This document shows positions 8,960 to 16,909 of a stretch of DNA of 64,000 nucleotides, one piece after another (position 1 is the stretch's first letter; the number at the start of each line of letters is the position of its first letter). The stretch comes from Micromonospora endolithica (GTDB lineage Bacteria > Actinomycetota > Actinomycetes > Mycobacteriales > Micromonosporaceae). The position numbers and the translations under genes are program-made. The notes beneath the pieces are model-generated. The model was given only the letters and a program-made list of their open reading frames with translations, had not been told where the DNA came from and ran no database searches. The DNA lies in the NCBI RefSeq assembly GCF_003626595.1, contig NZ_RBAK01000001.1, forward strand, positions 434,001-498,000. Reading direction: 5' to 3'.

Positions 8960-10663
8960 TCACCTGGCGTCGGCGTAGCTCCGCACGACCGACAGGTCCA
9001 GCGGGAAGCGCACCGGGGTGTCACCGAAGAGCAGCGCCGCCGCCCGCTCGCCGCTGCGGGACACCGCCGCCGCGACCGCCTCGGCGGTGTCCGCCGGGCA
9101 GTGCACGATCACCTCGTCGTGCTGGAAGAACACCAGCTCGGCGCCGGTGCCGGCCAGCTCGGTGCGCAGCGTGGCGAGCAGCGTCGAGGCCCACTCGGCG
9201 GCGGTGGCCTGGATGACGAAGTTGCGGGTGAACCGCCCCCGCGAGCGGGCCGCGCGGGCCCGGGGCGACTGCGGGTCCGCGCCACCGTCGACGTCGGCCT
9301 CCTCGCCGTCGCCGAACCCGGCCGTGCCCGGCGGACACGTCCGGCCCAGCCACGACCGGACCAGGCCGCCGGCCTCGCCGGTGCGGGCCGCCGCCTCCAC
9401 GTAGGCGAAGGCGGTCGGGTAGCTGCGCCGCAGCACCGCCAGCGCCGGCACCGCCGCACCGCCGGTCTGGCCGTACATGGCACCGAGCAGGGCCACCTTG
9501 GCCCGGGGCCGGTCCCCGCCGAAGGCGTCCTGCGCCAGGGCGGCGTAGAGGTCGCCCGCGCCACCGGCGGCGGCCAGTCGGGCGTCGCCGGACACCGCGG
9601 CCAGCACCCGGGGCTCCAACTGGCCCGCGTCGGCGACCACGAACCGCCAGCCCGGATCGGCCACCACGGCCCGCCGGATCACCTTCGGGATCTGCAACGC
9701 GCCACCGCCCCGGGTGGCCCAGCGGCCGGAGACCACCCCGCCGGGCACGTACTCCGGTCGGAACCGGCCGTCGCGGACCCACGCGTCGCGCCACGCCCAG
9801 CCGTGCGCCGTCCAGATCCGGTAGCGCTCCTTGTAGTCCAGGACCAGCGGCACCGCCGGATGGTCCACCCCGCGCAGCACCCAGGCCCGCGTGTTCGGCA
9901 GTTCCACGCCGGCCCGGGCGAACGCCCGCAACAGCTCCGCCGGGGAGTCGGCGTGCACCTGGCGTACGCCGAAGGCCCCGGCGATCCGTCCGGCCAGCTC
10001 GGCGAGCCGACGGGGTGGGCCGCCGACCGGCGACGGCTCGCCGAGCAGGTCGGCGAGGATCTCGTCGTGCACGTCGGACCGCCACGGCAGGCCGGCGGCC
10101 CCCATCTCGACGGCGATCAGCGCGCCGGCCGACTCGGCGGCGACCAGCAGCCGGAACCGGCCCGGGTGCGCGGTGGTCGCGATCCGGGCGAGCTGGTCGG
10201 CGTACACCCGGATCAGCGCCTCGATGCCTGGCCCCGGCGGACCGGACGGCGCGTCGAAGAGCGCGTCCTGGCCGTGGCCGGGTGGTGCCGCCGGGCGCGG
10301 CGGCGGGTCGGCGGGCACCGGAGCGCCGGTGAGCCGGGCCCAGGCGGCGGCCAGCCCGCGCGGCTCGCCCCAGCGGCCGGCGTGCCCGAGCAGCAGCGCC
10401 TCGGTCAGCTCGACGTCGTGGCACCGCTCGACCCGCACGCCGGCGCGCAGCAGCGCCGGATAGACCGTGCCGCCGGCCGCCCACACCCAGCGCGGATGGC
10501 CGGCGCGCTCCCGGGCGGCCACCGCGGTGGCCAGGTCGGTGACCCGTTCCGCCGGCCCGGCGGGACGGCCGGCCGGGTCGAGGGGTTGCAGCACTCCCCC
10601 GCCGACCTCGTCCGCCACCACCGCCACCAGCACGAACACGATTCTGCCTCGCCGGTGCGACAC
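8960..10663 (-). CDS. Family A DNA polymerase-like protein (bifunctional 3'-5' exonuclease/DNA polymerase)
   Basis: About 567 residues, related to the C-terminal two domains of DNA polymerase I and lacking the 5' nuclease. The N-terminal 200 residues correspond to a degenerate exonuclease domain. Motif A reads VVADAGQLEPRVLA (about 345-357) where Pol I has DYSQIELR, so the Tyr-Ser and Ile-Glu-Leu positions are altered but the Asp and Arg remain. Motif B is RAKVALLGAMYGQTGG, with the usual Lys and Tyr-Gly. Motif C is FFQHDEVIVH, with the catalytic HDE. Actinomycetes commonly carry this protein in addition to full PolA; its role in repair is poorly defined. The reported start gives a leader MSHRRGRIVF; the domain itself seems to begin at VLVAVVADEVGGG, so a slightly later GTG is possible. 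Confidence 0.85.
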   Translation of the reverse strand: MSHRRGRIVFVLVAVVADEVGGGVLQPLDPAGRPAGPAERVTDLATAVAARERAGHPRWVWAAGGTVYPALLRAGVRVERCHDVELTEALLLGHAGRWGEPRGLAAAWARLTGAPVPADPPPRPAAPPGHGQDALFDAPSGPPGPGIEALIRVYADQLARIATTAHPGRFRLLVAAESAGALIAVEMGAAGLPWRSDVHDEILADLLGEPSPVGGPPRRLAELAGRIAGAFGVRQVHADSPAELLRAFARAGVELPNTRAWVLRGVDHPAVPLVLDYKERYRIWTAHGWAWRDAWVRDGRFRPEYVPGGVVSGRWATRGGGALQIPKVIRRAVVADPGWRFVVADAGQLEPRVLAAVSGDARLAAAGGAGDLYAALAQDAFGGDRPRAKVALLGAMYGQTGGAAVPALAVLRRSYPTAFAYVEAAARTGEAGGLVRSWLGRTCPPGTAGFGDGEEADVDGGADPQSPRARAARSRGRFTRNFVIQATAAEWASTLLATLRTELAGTGAELVFFQHDEVIVHCPADTAEAVAAAVSRSGERAAALLFGDTPVRFPLDLSVVRSYADAR

Positions 10664-10706
10664 TCCCCGCCGGGGCCGGGTCGCCGCCGCCGGCCCCGGC
10701 GGAGGG

Positions 10707-11063
10707 TCACTTGGTGAAGAACGCCAGCCGGTGACCGTCCGGGTCGAGCAGGAGGAACTCCCGCCGCCCGGCCGGGACCTTGCGCGGCTCGGTCGACGGG
10801 GTGAACCCGGCGGCCCGCACCGCCGCGTGGGCCTCGTCGATGTCGTCGACCTTGAGGTACAGGGTGGGCCCGGAGCCCGGGGCCACCGCGGCGCCGGCGT
10901 CGTCGTCCGCGGTGGTGAAGGTCAGCCAGAACCAGTTGACGTAGACGGTGGCCTGGCGCTCGTCCCGCTTGCCGGGGCGGAACCCCAACGCCTCGTAGAA
11001 CGCGGTCGTCCGGTCGAGGTCGCCCACCCGGTAGGTGAGGCCGGAGATGCTGCCGATCTTCAC
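10707..11063 (-). CDS. VOC-family protein (glyoxalase/dioxygenase fold)
   Basis: A 118-residue single-domain protein of the vicinal-oxygen-chelate superfamily. It shows the paired beta-alpha-beta-beta-beta modules: SGLTYRVGDLDRTTAFYEAL at the start and LYLKVDDIDEAHAAVRAAGF at residues 70-90, then the terminal DPDGHRLAFF. The substrate cannot be deduced; members include glyoxalases, dioxygenases and drug-binding proteins. GTG 11063 is chosen because AGGAG lies just upstream and the upstream open frame belongs to shadow sequence. The start overlaps the stop of the DoxX-like gene by four bases (GTGA), so the pair is translationally coupled. Confidence 0.88.
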   Translation of the reverse strand: MKIGSISGLTYRVGDLDRTTAFYEALGFRPGKRDERQATVYVNWFWLTFTTADDDAGAAVAPGSGPTLYLKVDDIDEAHAAVRAAGFTPSTEPRKVPAGRREFLLLDPDGHRLAFFTK

Positions 11064-11542
11064 GTGCGCTCCTTCGTCGTCGCGTGCGGTTGTCGGACGT
11101 CGGACGGCCGGGCCGGCCGGACGCCACCGGGCAGGACGTCCTGCCAGCGCGCGGGCCAGTTGGCCAGGGCGAGGACTCCCATGATGACCAGGTGGACCGG
11201 CGCGGAGACGCTCTCCGACCACGTGTCGTGGTTGACGATGTGGGTGGTGGTCGCGCCGGTCAGCACGAACACCAGCACGGTGGCGCCGAGGAACCTCGCC
11301 CGCCGGCTGGGCAGCACCAGGAGCACCGCGCCGAGGAGTTCCAGCGCGCCGACCACGAAACGCATCCACCCGGGATAACCCCATTCGACGAACTTCACCG
11401 CGTACGGCGGTCCGAAGAACGTCTCGCCCGGCAGGTACTTCGTGACGGCCCCCACCAGGAACTCGACCGCCAGGAACCAGTAGACGACGGTCATCAGCCG
11501 TCCCGGCCGACCACCGTCGGGTCGCTGCCCGTCACCGCTCAT
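11060..11542 (-). CDS. DoxX-like small membrane protein
   Basis: A 160-residue protein with four hydrophobic segments: VVYWFLAVEFLVGAV near the N-terminus, then MRFVVGALELLGAVLLVLP, FLGATVLVFVLTGATT, and LVIMGVLALANW. The first helix and the ELLGAVLLV helix fit the DoxX/DoxD-like family of four-helix membrane proteins, some linked to quinone or thiosulfate redox chemistry and oxidative stress. ATG 11542 is preceded by GGAGGCGAGAG; the internal M at 11494 is a possible shorter start just before the first helix. It is the first gene of a two-gene unit with the VOC protein. Confidence 0.75.
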   Translation of the reverse strand: MSGDGQRPDGGRPGRLMTVVYWFLAVEFLVGAVTKYLPGETFFGPPYAVKFVEWGYPGWMRFVVGALELLGAVLLVLPSRRARFLGATVLVFVLTGATTTHIVNHDTWSESVSAPVHLVIMGVLALANWPARWQDVLPGGVRPARPSDVRQPHATTKERT

Positions 11543-11609
11543 CTCTCGCCTCCGGTCTCCCGTCCGTCCACGTCCACCCTGATGACAGGCGGCGCGGGGC
11601 GGACGTGAC

Positions 11610-11642
11610 GCGGGGAGTGGCCGTGGAACGGCCACTCCCCGC
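11610..11642 (-). terminator. Rho-independent-like hairpin after first sugar ABC operon
   Basis: A perfect 14-bp stem (GCGGGGAGTGGCCG with CGGCCACTCCCCGC) with a five-base loop, 28 bp past the stop of the permease ending at 11670. There is no U-tract, as usual in actinomycetes. It also lies upstream of the DoxX-like gene start. Confidence 0.75.
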
Positions 11643-11669
11643 GTGGACCGGCGCGGCGCGCCGGGGGCG

Positions 11670-12626
11670 CTACTTGCTGACGCCGGCGGTGAGGCCGGAC
11701 TGCACCTGCCGCTGGAAGACGATGTAGACGACCAGCACCGGCAGCATCGCCATGGTCACCCCGGCGAACAGGCCCGACCAGTCGGACTTGTAGCCCTGGT
11801 TGACCGACAGTTCGATCAGGCCCTGGGCGATGACCTGGTTCTTCGGCTCACCCGCCACCGACTGCATCAGCAGGGTCGGCAGGTACCACTGGTTCCACTG
11901 GCCCAGCACGTTGAAGATGCCGATGCTGATCAGGCCGGGCTTGGCCATCGGCAGCATGACGCTGAAGAACAGCCGGCTGTGCGACGCCCCGTCGACCATG
12001 CCCGCCTCGGCGATCGCGTTCGGCAACGTCCGGAAGAACGAGTGCATGAAGAACACGGTGAACGCCAGCGACCACGCCACGTAGACGAGGATCAGCATGA
12101 CGTGCTTGTTCGGGCCGAGGAAGGGCAGCACCACGCCGGTGTTGTAGACGCCCTTGAACAGCGGCACCGCGGCGAGGTAGATCGGCAGCGTCAGGCCGGA
12201 CAGGAACATCCAGTAGATCGGCCGGTTGCCCGGGAACTCGTAGCGCGCCAGCACGTACGCGGCCATCGAGCCGAGCAGCATGGTGAGGAAGACGCTGCCG
12301 ACGAGCACCAGCAGGGTGTTGAGGAAGAAGCTGTCGATGCCGGCGGTCCAGGCGCGGGCGAAGTTGTCCCACTGGAGTGACTCGGGGATCAGCGACAGCG
12401 GTTTGCGGATCACCTCGGAGTCGGTCTTCAGGGCGGACATCACCACCCAGGCCAGCGGGTAGACGACCATGACCGCCCACACCGCGAGGAACAGGTGCGA
12501 GAAGCCGTTGAAGATCCGGGTGCCGAAGCCGTCGGCCCCGGAGCCGGCCTTCCCGCCGGGCGTGGCGCCGGCCGGAGGGGGCGCGGCGGGCCGGGTCCGT
12601 TCGGAGGTGGGTGTCACCGTGCTCAT
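11670..12626 (-). CDS. Sugar ABC transporter permease, MalG/NgcG type
   Basis: A 318-residue inner-membrane permease with six membrane helices. The N-terminal 40 residues are a Pro/Gly/Ala-rich cytosolic leader. The ATPase-docking EAA loop is EAGMVDGASHSRLFFSVMLP (about 215-235), and the C-terminus QRQVQSGLTAGVSK is the standard MalG end. It shares its overall sequence with the permease at 19317-20225, so the two transporters look like duplicates. It would partner with the permease just upstream and the lipoprotein at 13605. No ATPase gene is present; in actinomycetes such importers commonly use the shared MsiK ATPase encoded elsewhere. Confidence 0.93.
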   Translation of the reverse strand: MSTVTPTSERTRPAAPPPAGATPGGKAGSGADGFGTRIFNGFSHLFLAVWAVMVVYPLAWVVMSALKTDSEVIRKPLSLIPESLQWDNFARAWTAGIDSFFLNTLLVLVGSVFLTMLLGSMAAYVLARYEFPGNRPIYWMFLSGLTLPIYLAAVPLFKGVYNTGVVLPFLGPNKHVMLILVYVAWSLAFTVFFMHSFFRTLPNAIAEAGMVDGASHSRLFFSVMLPMAKPGLISIGIFNVLGQWNQWYLPTLLMQSVAGEPKNQVIAQGLIELSVNQGYKSDWSGLFAGVTMAMLPVLVVYIVFQRQVQSGLTAGVSK

Positions 12627-12639
12627 CGTCCAGGCCCTC

Positions 12640-13590
12640 TCAGTACTCGATCCGCTCGCGGCGGGTGATCCGGAGCTGAAGCGCCGCCAGCAGGATCGTG
12701 AAGATGGCCAGCGCCACCGCCATCGCGCAGGCGTAGCCGAACTGGCCCTTCTGGAACGCGGTGAAGTTGATCACCGAGGCGAAGATCTCGCTGGCGTGGT
12801 TCGGGCCGCCCTGACTGGGCGTCATCACGTAGACCAGCGCGAACATGTCCAGCGCGATGAAGCCGAGATAGACCCAGGCCACCGACACCGTGTCCCGCAG
12901 CAGCGGCAGGGTGATCCGGAAGAACGTGTGGAACCGGCTGGCCCCGTCGAGCAGCGCCGCCTCGTAGATGTCCTTCGGGATCGACTGCATCGCCGCGGAG
13001 AAGAGCACCATGTAGAACCCGGCGCCGCTCCAGACCGCGATGAGCAGCAGCCACCACAGCACCGCGGGTACGCCGAGGAAGGGCGCCGGGTCGTTGGTGA
13101 AGGCGATCGGGTTGTCGGCGTCGACCAGCCCGATCTTGATAAGTACCCCGTTGATCAGGCCCTGGCCGTCGGCGCGGTAGATCTGCTGCCACATGACCGC
13201 GATGACCACCAGCGACAACACCTGGGGGAAGAAGAAGATCACCTTGTACAGGCTGGAGCCGAAGACGCCCCGGATGCCGGCCCTGTCCTCGCGTCCGCCC
13301 ACGTTGAGCAGGAACGCGAGGAACAGGGCCAGCGCGATGGTGAACAGCGGCACGGTGATCAGGAAGAACACGTTGTGCCAGAACGCCATCCTGATCAGCT
13401 CGTCGCCGAACAGCCGGACGTAGTTGTCCAGCCCGACGAACTGCTGTCGGTCGGAGTACCCTCCCCAGTCGGTCAGCGAGTACCCCGCCGCCTGGGCGAA
13501 GGGCCACACCACGTAGAAGAGGTACAGCGCGACGGGCAGGGCCAGGAAGCCCGTGACGAAGCGCGCGACACCGTGCCGCATGGGACTCAC
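12640..13590 (-). CDS. Sugar ABC transporter permease, MalF/NgcF type
   Basis: A 316-residue permease starting MSPMRHGVARFVTGFLALPV with a first membrane helix and five more. The EAA loop reads EAALLDGASRFHTFFRITLP (about 225-245). It forms the second half of the translocation pore with the MalG-type permease 13 bp downstream. It belongs to the run SBP-permease-permease on the minus strand, downstream of the SIS and RpiR genes. The C-terminus ITRRERIEY is close to the end of the paralogue at 20222-21130. Confidence 0.93.
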   Translation of the reverse strand: MSPMRHGVARFVTGFLALPVALYLFYVVWPFAQAAGYSLTDWGGYSDRQQFVGLDNYVRLFGDELIRMAFWHNVFFLITVPLFTIALALFLAFLLNVGGREDRAGIRGVFGSSLYKVIFFFPQVLSLVVIAVMWQQIYRADGQGLINGVLIKIGLVDADNPIAFTNDPAPFLGVPAVLWWLLLIAVWSGAGFYMVLFSAAMQSIPKDIYEAALLDGASRFHTFFRITLPLLRDTVSVAWVYLGFIALDMFALVYVMTPSQGGPNHASEIFASVINFTAFQKGQFGYACAMAVALAIFTILLAALQLRITRRERIEY

Positions 13591-13604
13591 TCTTTTCGCT
13601 CGGA

Positions 13605-15008
13605 TCAGGCGGTACGGGTCTGCTTCTTGATCGACGAGTCCTTGGCGACCTTGTCGGCGGCCGCCTGCATCTTGTCGACGAACTGCTGGGCGGTGAGCCG
13701 GCCGGCCATCAGCTCCGCGGACAGGTTCGAGCTCTCCTTGTCCAGGTCGGCGTAGAAGTTCCAGAACTTGATCGACACCAGGTCCGGCCCGGCGTTCTTC
13801 ATCAGCTCGTTGGCGCTGGCCAGGGCCTTGTCCTGGACGTTGTCGCCGGAACCCTTGGTGGAGGCGAGCGACTTGGTCAGCTCGGCGAACTTCGCCGAGC
13901 CGGCCTTGGACAGCACGGCCCGCAGGAACTCCTTCGCGGCGGCCTTGTTCGGGGCCTTCGACGGGACGACGATGCCCTCACCGGCACCGGCGTAGACGTC
14001 CTTGGGCGCCTTGTCGGAGGCGCCGAGACCCCAGTAGTCCGAGATCTTCATCTCGAAGCCCGGCGGGATGGTCGCCGCCATCTCGTTCTTCAGCCAGGTG
14101 CCGACCTGGATGAACGCGGCCTTGCCGTCCAGCCACGCCTGCTGCGACTGGGTGTGGTCGAGTTTGCCCGGGAGCAGCAGCTTGTCCTTGACCAGCTTCT
14201 CCCACGCCTGAAGGGCCGGCAGGATCCCGTCGGCCTTCCAGGCGTTCTCCTTGAGGTTGTCGATGTCGATCACGGCCTGCTTGCCGGCCGACTTCCAGAT
14301 CGTCGCCATCAGCGCCCAGCGCGGGTAGTAGCCGTGCACCGCGTCGTAGACGTACGGCGCCATGCCCTTGGCCTTGATCTTCGGGGCCAGCGCGAAGAAG
14401 TCGTCGAAGGTCTTCGGCGGCGTCCACCCCTCCCGGTTGAACAGCGCCTCGTTGTACCAGTTGCCCCACACCGTGTAGGCGACGTTGACCACGTAGAACT
14501 TGTTCTGGAAGGTGCCGTCGTTGACGGTGCCCGGCAGCAGCGAGTCCGCCACCGTGCCCGGGCTGTCCCACGCCGGCGCGGAGAGCAGGTCGTCCAGCGG
14601 CTCGATCGCGCCCTCGTTGATCAGGGTGCTGATGTCCATGATGTCCGCGCCGGAGTTCATCACGACGTCGCTGGGCTGCGTCGCCATCTTCGGCTGCTCT
14701 TCGGTCTTGATCTTCTGCGTGGAGCTGAGGTTCACCGTGACGCCCGGGTGCTTGGCCTTGAAGATGGCCTCGTCCTCCTTGGCCCACTGGTCGCCCAGCC
14801 CGCCGTTGAAGATGACCACCTTGACCGCGCTGTCCGCGGCGACGCCGAACGGGTTGTCGTTGCTCTTCGCGGCACCCGAGTCGTCGGACTTGGTCGGCTC
14901 GCTGCCGGCGCAGGCACTGAGCAGGCCGGCCGCCGGGGTGACGAGAAGGCCGGCGGCCGCCGCGCGACGCAGCAGGGTGCGGCGGTCGAGGTCGGGGGTA
15001 ACAGACAT
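13605..15008 (-). CDS. Amino-sugar-type ABC substrate-binding lipoprotein, NgcE-like
   Basis: A 467-residue extracellular binding protein. The signal has a twin-arginine-like DRRTLLRRAAAAG followed by a lipobox LLSAC, so it should be exported and lipid-anchored. The mature part resembles the NgcE (GlcNAc/diacetylchitobiose) family: VVIFNGGLGDQWAKEDEA near the start, then SSTQKI, NSGADIMD, AYTVWGNWYNEALF and KAAFIQVGTWLKNE. It aligns by eye along its length with the protein at 21201-22613, but is more divergent from the Streptomyces NgcE pattern. ATG 15008 is preceded by GGAGAGTC; the long open frame upstream is a shadow of the isomerase and regulator. Exact ligand is uncertain: chitobiose, GlcNAc or another amino sugar. 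Confidence 0.88.
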   Translation of the reverse strand: MSVTPDLDRRTLLRRAAAAGLLVTPAAGLLSACAGSEPTKSDDSGAAKSNDNPFGVAADSAVKVVIFNGGLGDQWAKEDEAIFKAKHPGVTVNLSSTQKIKTEEQPKMATQPSDVVMNSGADIMDISTLINEGAIEPLDDLLSAPAWDSPGTVADSLLPGTVNDGTFQNKFYVVNVAYTVWGNWYNEALFNREGWTPPKTFDDFFALAPKIKAKGMAPYVYDAVHGYYPRWALMATIWKSAGKQAVIDIDNLKENAWKADGILPALQAWEKLVKDKLLLPGKLDHTQSQQAWLDGKAAFIQVGTWLKNEMAATIPPGFEMKISDYWGLGASDKAPKDVYAGAGEGIVVPSKAPNKAAAKEFLRAVLSKAGSAKFAELTKSLASTKGSGDNVQDKALASANELMKNAGPDLVSIKFWNFYADLDKESSNLSAELMAGRLTAQQFVDKMQAAADKVAKDSSIKKQTRTA

Positions 15009-15031
15009 CTGCGACTCTCCTTGGGATTCGG

Positions 15032-15781
15032 TCAGGCGGTACGCCGGAGACGCCCGGCGTACCGCGACTCGAGGGCGTGGTTGTGCTCGTCCCCACCGGG
15101 GACGTTGGCGGAGAGGTAGATAGGGGGCACCTCTCCGGCCTGGTGGAACCGTCGTACGACCTCGGCGGTCAGCAGCTGCGCCAGCAGCGCGGCGGTGACC
15201 GACGAGACCGCACAGACCGCGCCGCCGCCCTCGAGCGGCAGCAGTGCGTCGCCGTACGGCGCGCCGTTGTCCAGCACGACGTCGGCGAGGTCGACGAGCC
15301 GCTTGCCGGACGGGTGCCGGGGGGCGACCCGCGCGGTGTGCGCGACCGAGGTGACCGCGATCAGTGGGTGACCGCGGCCGGTTACCAGCGCGGCCAGCTC
15401 GACCACGGAGCCGTTGATGCCGGACTGGGAGGCCACCACGAACACGTCCCGTGGCTGGGGCGCCGCGAGTGCGTAGAGCTGGTGGGCGATGGCCGGATCC
15501 CGCTCCAGCTTCGGGTCGGCGAGCACGTCGCGCGGGGCGTCGCCGTGCAGCACCAGGTCGTGCAGGGAGATCCGGTTGGTGGGGACGAGACCGCCGGCCC
15601 GGGCCACCAGTTCGGCGGCGAACGCCTCGGAGTGCCCGGCGCCGAACGCCTGGAGCACCCCGCCGGCGCGCAGGCTGGCGGTGATCAGGTCGGCGGCGGC
15701 GTGGATCGCGTCCACCTCGGAGTCGAGCAGCCGGTCGAGCACGGGTCGGACCGCGTCGGCGTACCCCTGGGCACTGATCAT
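15032..15781 (-). CDS. SIS-domain sugar phosphate isomerase/sugar isomerase-like protein
   Basis: A 249-residue cytosolic protein with one SIS fold. GVLQAFGAGHSEAFAAELVAR (residues about 40-60, quoted in part as FGAGHSEAFAAE) carries the phosphosugar-binding Gly-x-Gly-His-Ser; VVASQSGINGSVVELA near 115-130 is the second binding loop. Similar proteins are called sugar isomerase domain-containing or UPF0309. Its neighbours (RpiR regulator, GlcNAc kinase, amino-sugar importer) suggest it acts on an N-acetylhexosamine or MurNAc phosphate, but the reaction is inference. Its start overlaps the stop of the RpiR gene by four bases, so regulator and enzyme are coupled. Confidence 0.85.
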   Translation of the reverse strand: MISAQGYADAVRPVLDRLLDSEVDAIHAAADLITASLRAGGVLQAFGAGHSEAFAAELVARAGGLVPTNRISLHDLVLHGDAPRDVLADPKLERDPAIAHQLYALAAPQPRDVFVVASQSGINGSVVELAALVTGRGHPLIAVTSVAHTARVAPRHPSGKRLVDLADVVLDNGAPYGDALLPLEGGGAVCAVSSVTAALLAQLLTAEVVRRFHQAGEVPPIYLSANVPGGDEHNHALESRYAGRLRRTA

Positions 15782-16728
15782 GCGACGGCCCCCTTCGCGG
15801 CCTTGTGCCCGTCGACGGCCTGGGCGGTACGCCGGAAGGCCGCGTGGGCACGGTCGTGGGTGCGCTGCGCCACCGCGATGTAGAGCAGGTCGAGCACGAC
15901 GAGCTGGGGATGCCGGGCGGACAGCGCGTCCGGGCGGAAGGTGGTGGCCTGGCTGGCGGTGAGCAGCACGATGTCGGCCAGCTCGGCCAGCGGCGAGCGT
16001 GGGAACCCGGTGAGCGCGACGGTGGTCGCGCCCCGGCTGCCGGCCTCGGCGAGCATCTCGATGGTCTCCCGGGTCTGGCCGCTGTGCGAGATGCCCAGCG
16101 CGACGTCGCCGGCGCGGAGCAGGGCCGCGCTGGCCAGTCCCTCGTGGATGTCGTTCCAGGCCCAGGCGGCGACACCGATGCGGTGCAGGCTGAACTGCAT
16201 CTCCTCGCCGACCAGCGCGCTGCCGCTGGCACCGAAGATGTTCACCCGGCTGGCCCCGGCGATGGCCACCGCGGCCCGTTCCACCTCGGCGAGGTCGAGC
16301 AGGGCGGCGGTGTCGTGCATGGCCCGGGTGTCGGCGGCCATGATCTGGTCGAGCACCCGGGCCAGCGGGTCACCGGGCTGGATCTCGCGTCCGATGTCGA
16401 CGGTCCAGCCCGCCGAGCGGGCCCGGCCGGTCTCGGCCGCGATGCCCAGCCGCAGGTCGGCATACCCGTCGAAGCCCATCGCCCGGCAGAACCGGGTGAT
16501 CGTCGCCGGTGAGGTGCCACTGCGCTCGGCCAGTTCGACGATGGTCGCCCGGGCCGCCGCCTCCGGGTCGCTGAGCACGTGCTCGGCGACCCGGCGCAGC
16601 GCCCCGGTCAGCTCCGCCACCCCGGCGCGGACCCGCGCCAGGACCCCGCCTGCGGCAACCCGTCGGTCGAACCCGTCGGCATCGACCACCGCGGTTGCCG
16701 CGGCGGTGTCCACCTCGTGATCAACCAT
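15778..16728 (-). CDS. MurR/RpiR-family transcriptional regulator
   Basis: A 316-residue regulator with an N-terminal RpiR helix-turn-helix (ATIVELAERSGTSPATITRF, about 60-80) and a C-terminal SIS sensor domain (about 140-290; NIFGASGSALVGEEMQF, LGISHSGQTRETIEML). RpiR proteins respond to phosphosugars and usually control adjacent sugar genes. Here it heads the minus-strand run regulator-isomerase-binding protein-permeases and is divergent from the kinase gene at 16910, so one regulator probably governs both directions. ATG 16728 is preceded by GAAAGGGCG. The inducer is probably an amino-sugar phosphate (inference from context). Confidence 0.92.
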   Translation of the reverse strand: MVDHEVDTAAATAVVDADGFDRRVAAGGVLARVRAGVAELTGALRRVAEHVLSDPEAAARATIVELAERSGTSPATITRFCRAMGFDGYADLRLGIAAETGRARSAGWTVDIGREIQPGDPLARVLDQIMAADTRAMHDTAALLDLAEVERAAVAIAGASRVNIFGASGSALVGEEMQFSLHRIGVAAWAWNDIHEGLASAALLRAGDVALGISHSGQTRETIEMLAEAGSRGATTVALTGFPRSPLAELADIVLLTASQATTFRPDALSARHPQLVVLDLLYIAVAQRTHDRAHAAFRRTAQAVDGHKAAKGAVA

Positions 16729-16909
16729 CGGACGCCCTTTCGGAAAAGAGTGTTAACTGTTAGTGGTAAAAGTTCTTACTGAAGGCCCCTCCGTGTCAAG
16801 ACCGTGGGCGAAGTTTTCAAACTGTTACCTGGCGCACAGCCCCCGCCCTTGTCCCGACCCACCCGCGCCGACCAGCATGAACACCGGTCGATCAGGGAGG
16901 TGACACCGG
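16729..16909. promoter_or_regulatory. Divergent promoter region between RpiR regulator and sugar kinase
   Basis: This 181-bp region contains an AT-rich island at 16751-16781 (TGTTAACTGTTAGTGGTAAA then AGTTCTTACT) and a further ACTGTTACC at 16821-16829. The repeated TGTTA half-sites are candidates for the RpiR operator and the minus-strand promoter. On the other side GGGAGGTGAC at 16896-16905 is a near-perfect ribosome site for the kinase. No DasR-type ACTGGTCTAGACCAGT palindrome was seen. Confidence 0.5.

Noticed and set aside
15009..16232. Long frame fused ahead of the substrate-binding protein
   Set aside because: It is a shadow of the SIS and RpiR genes; the lipoprotein signal peptide marks the true start at 15008.
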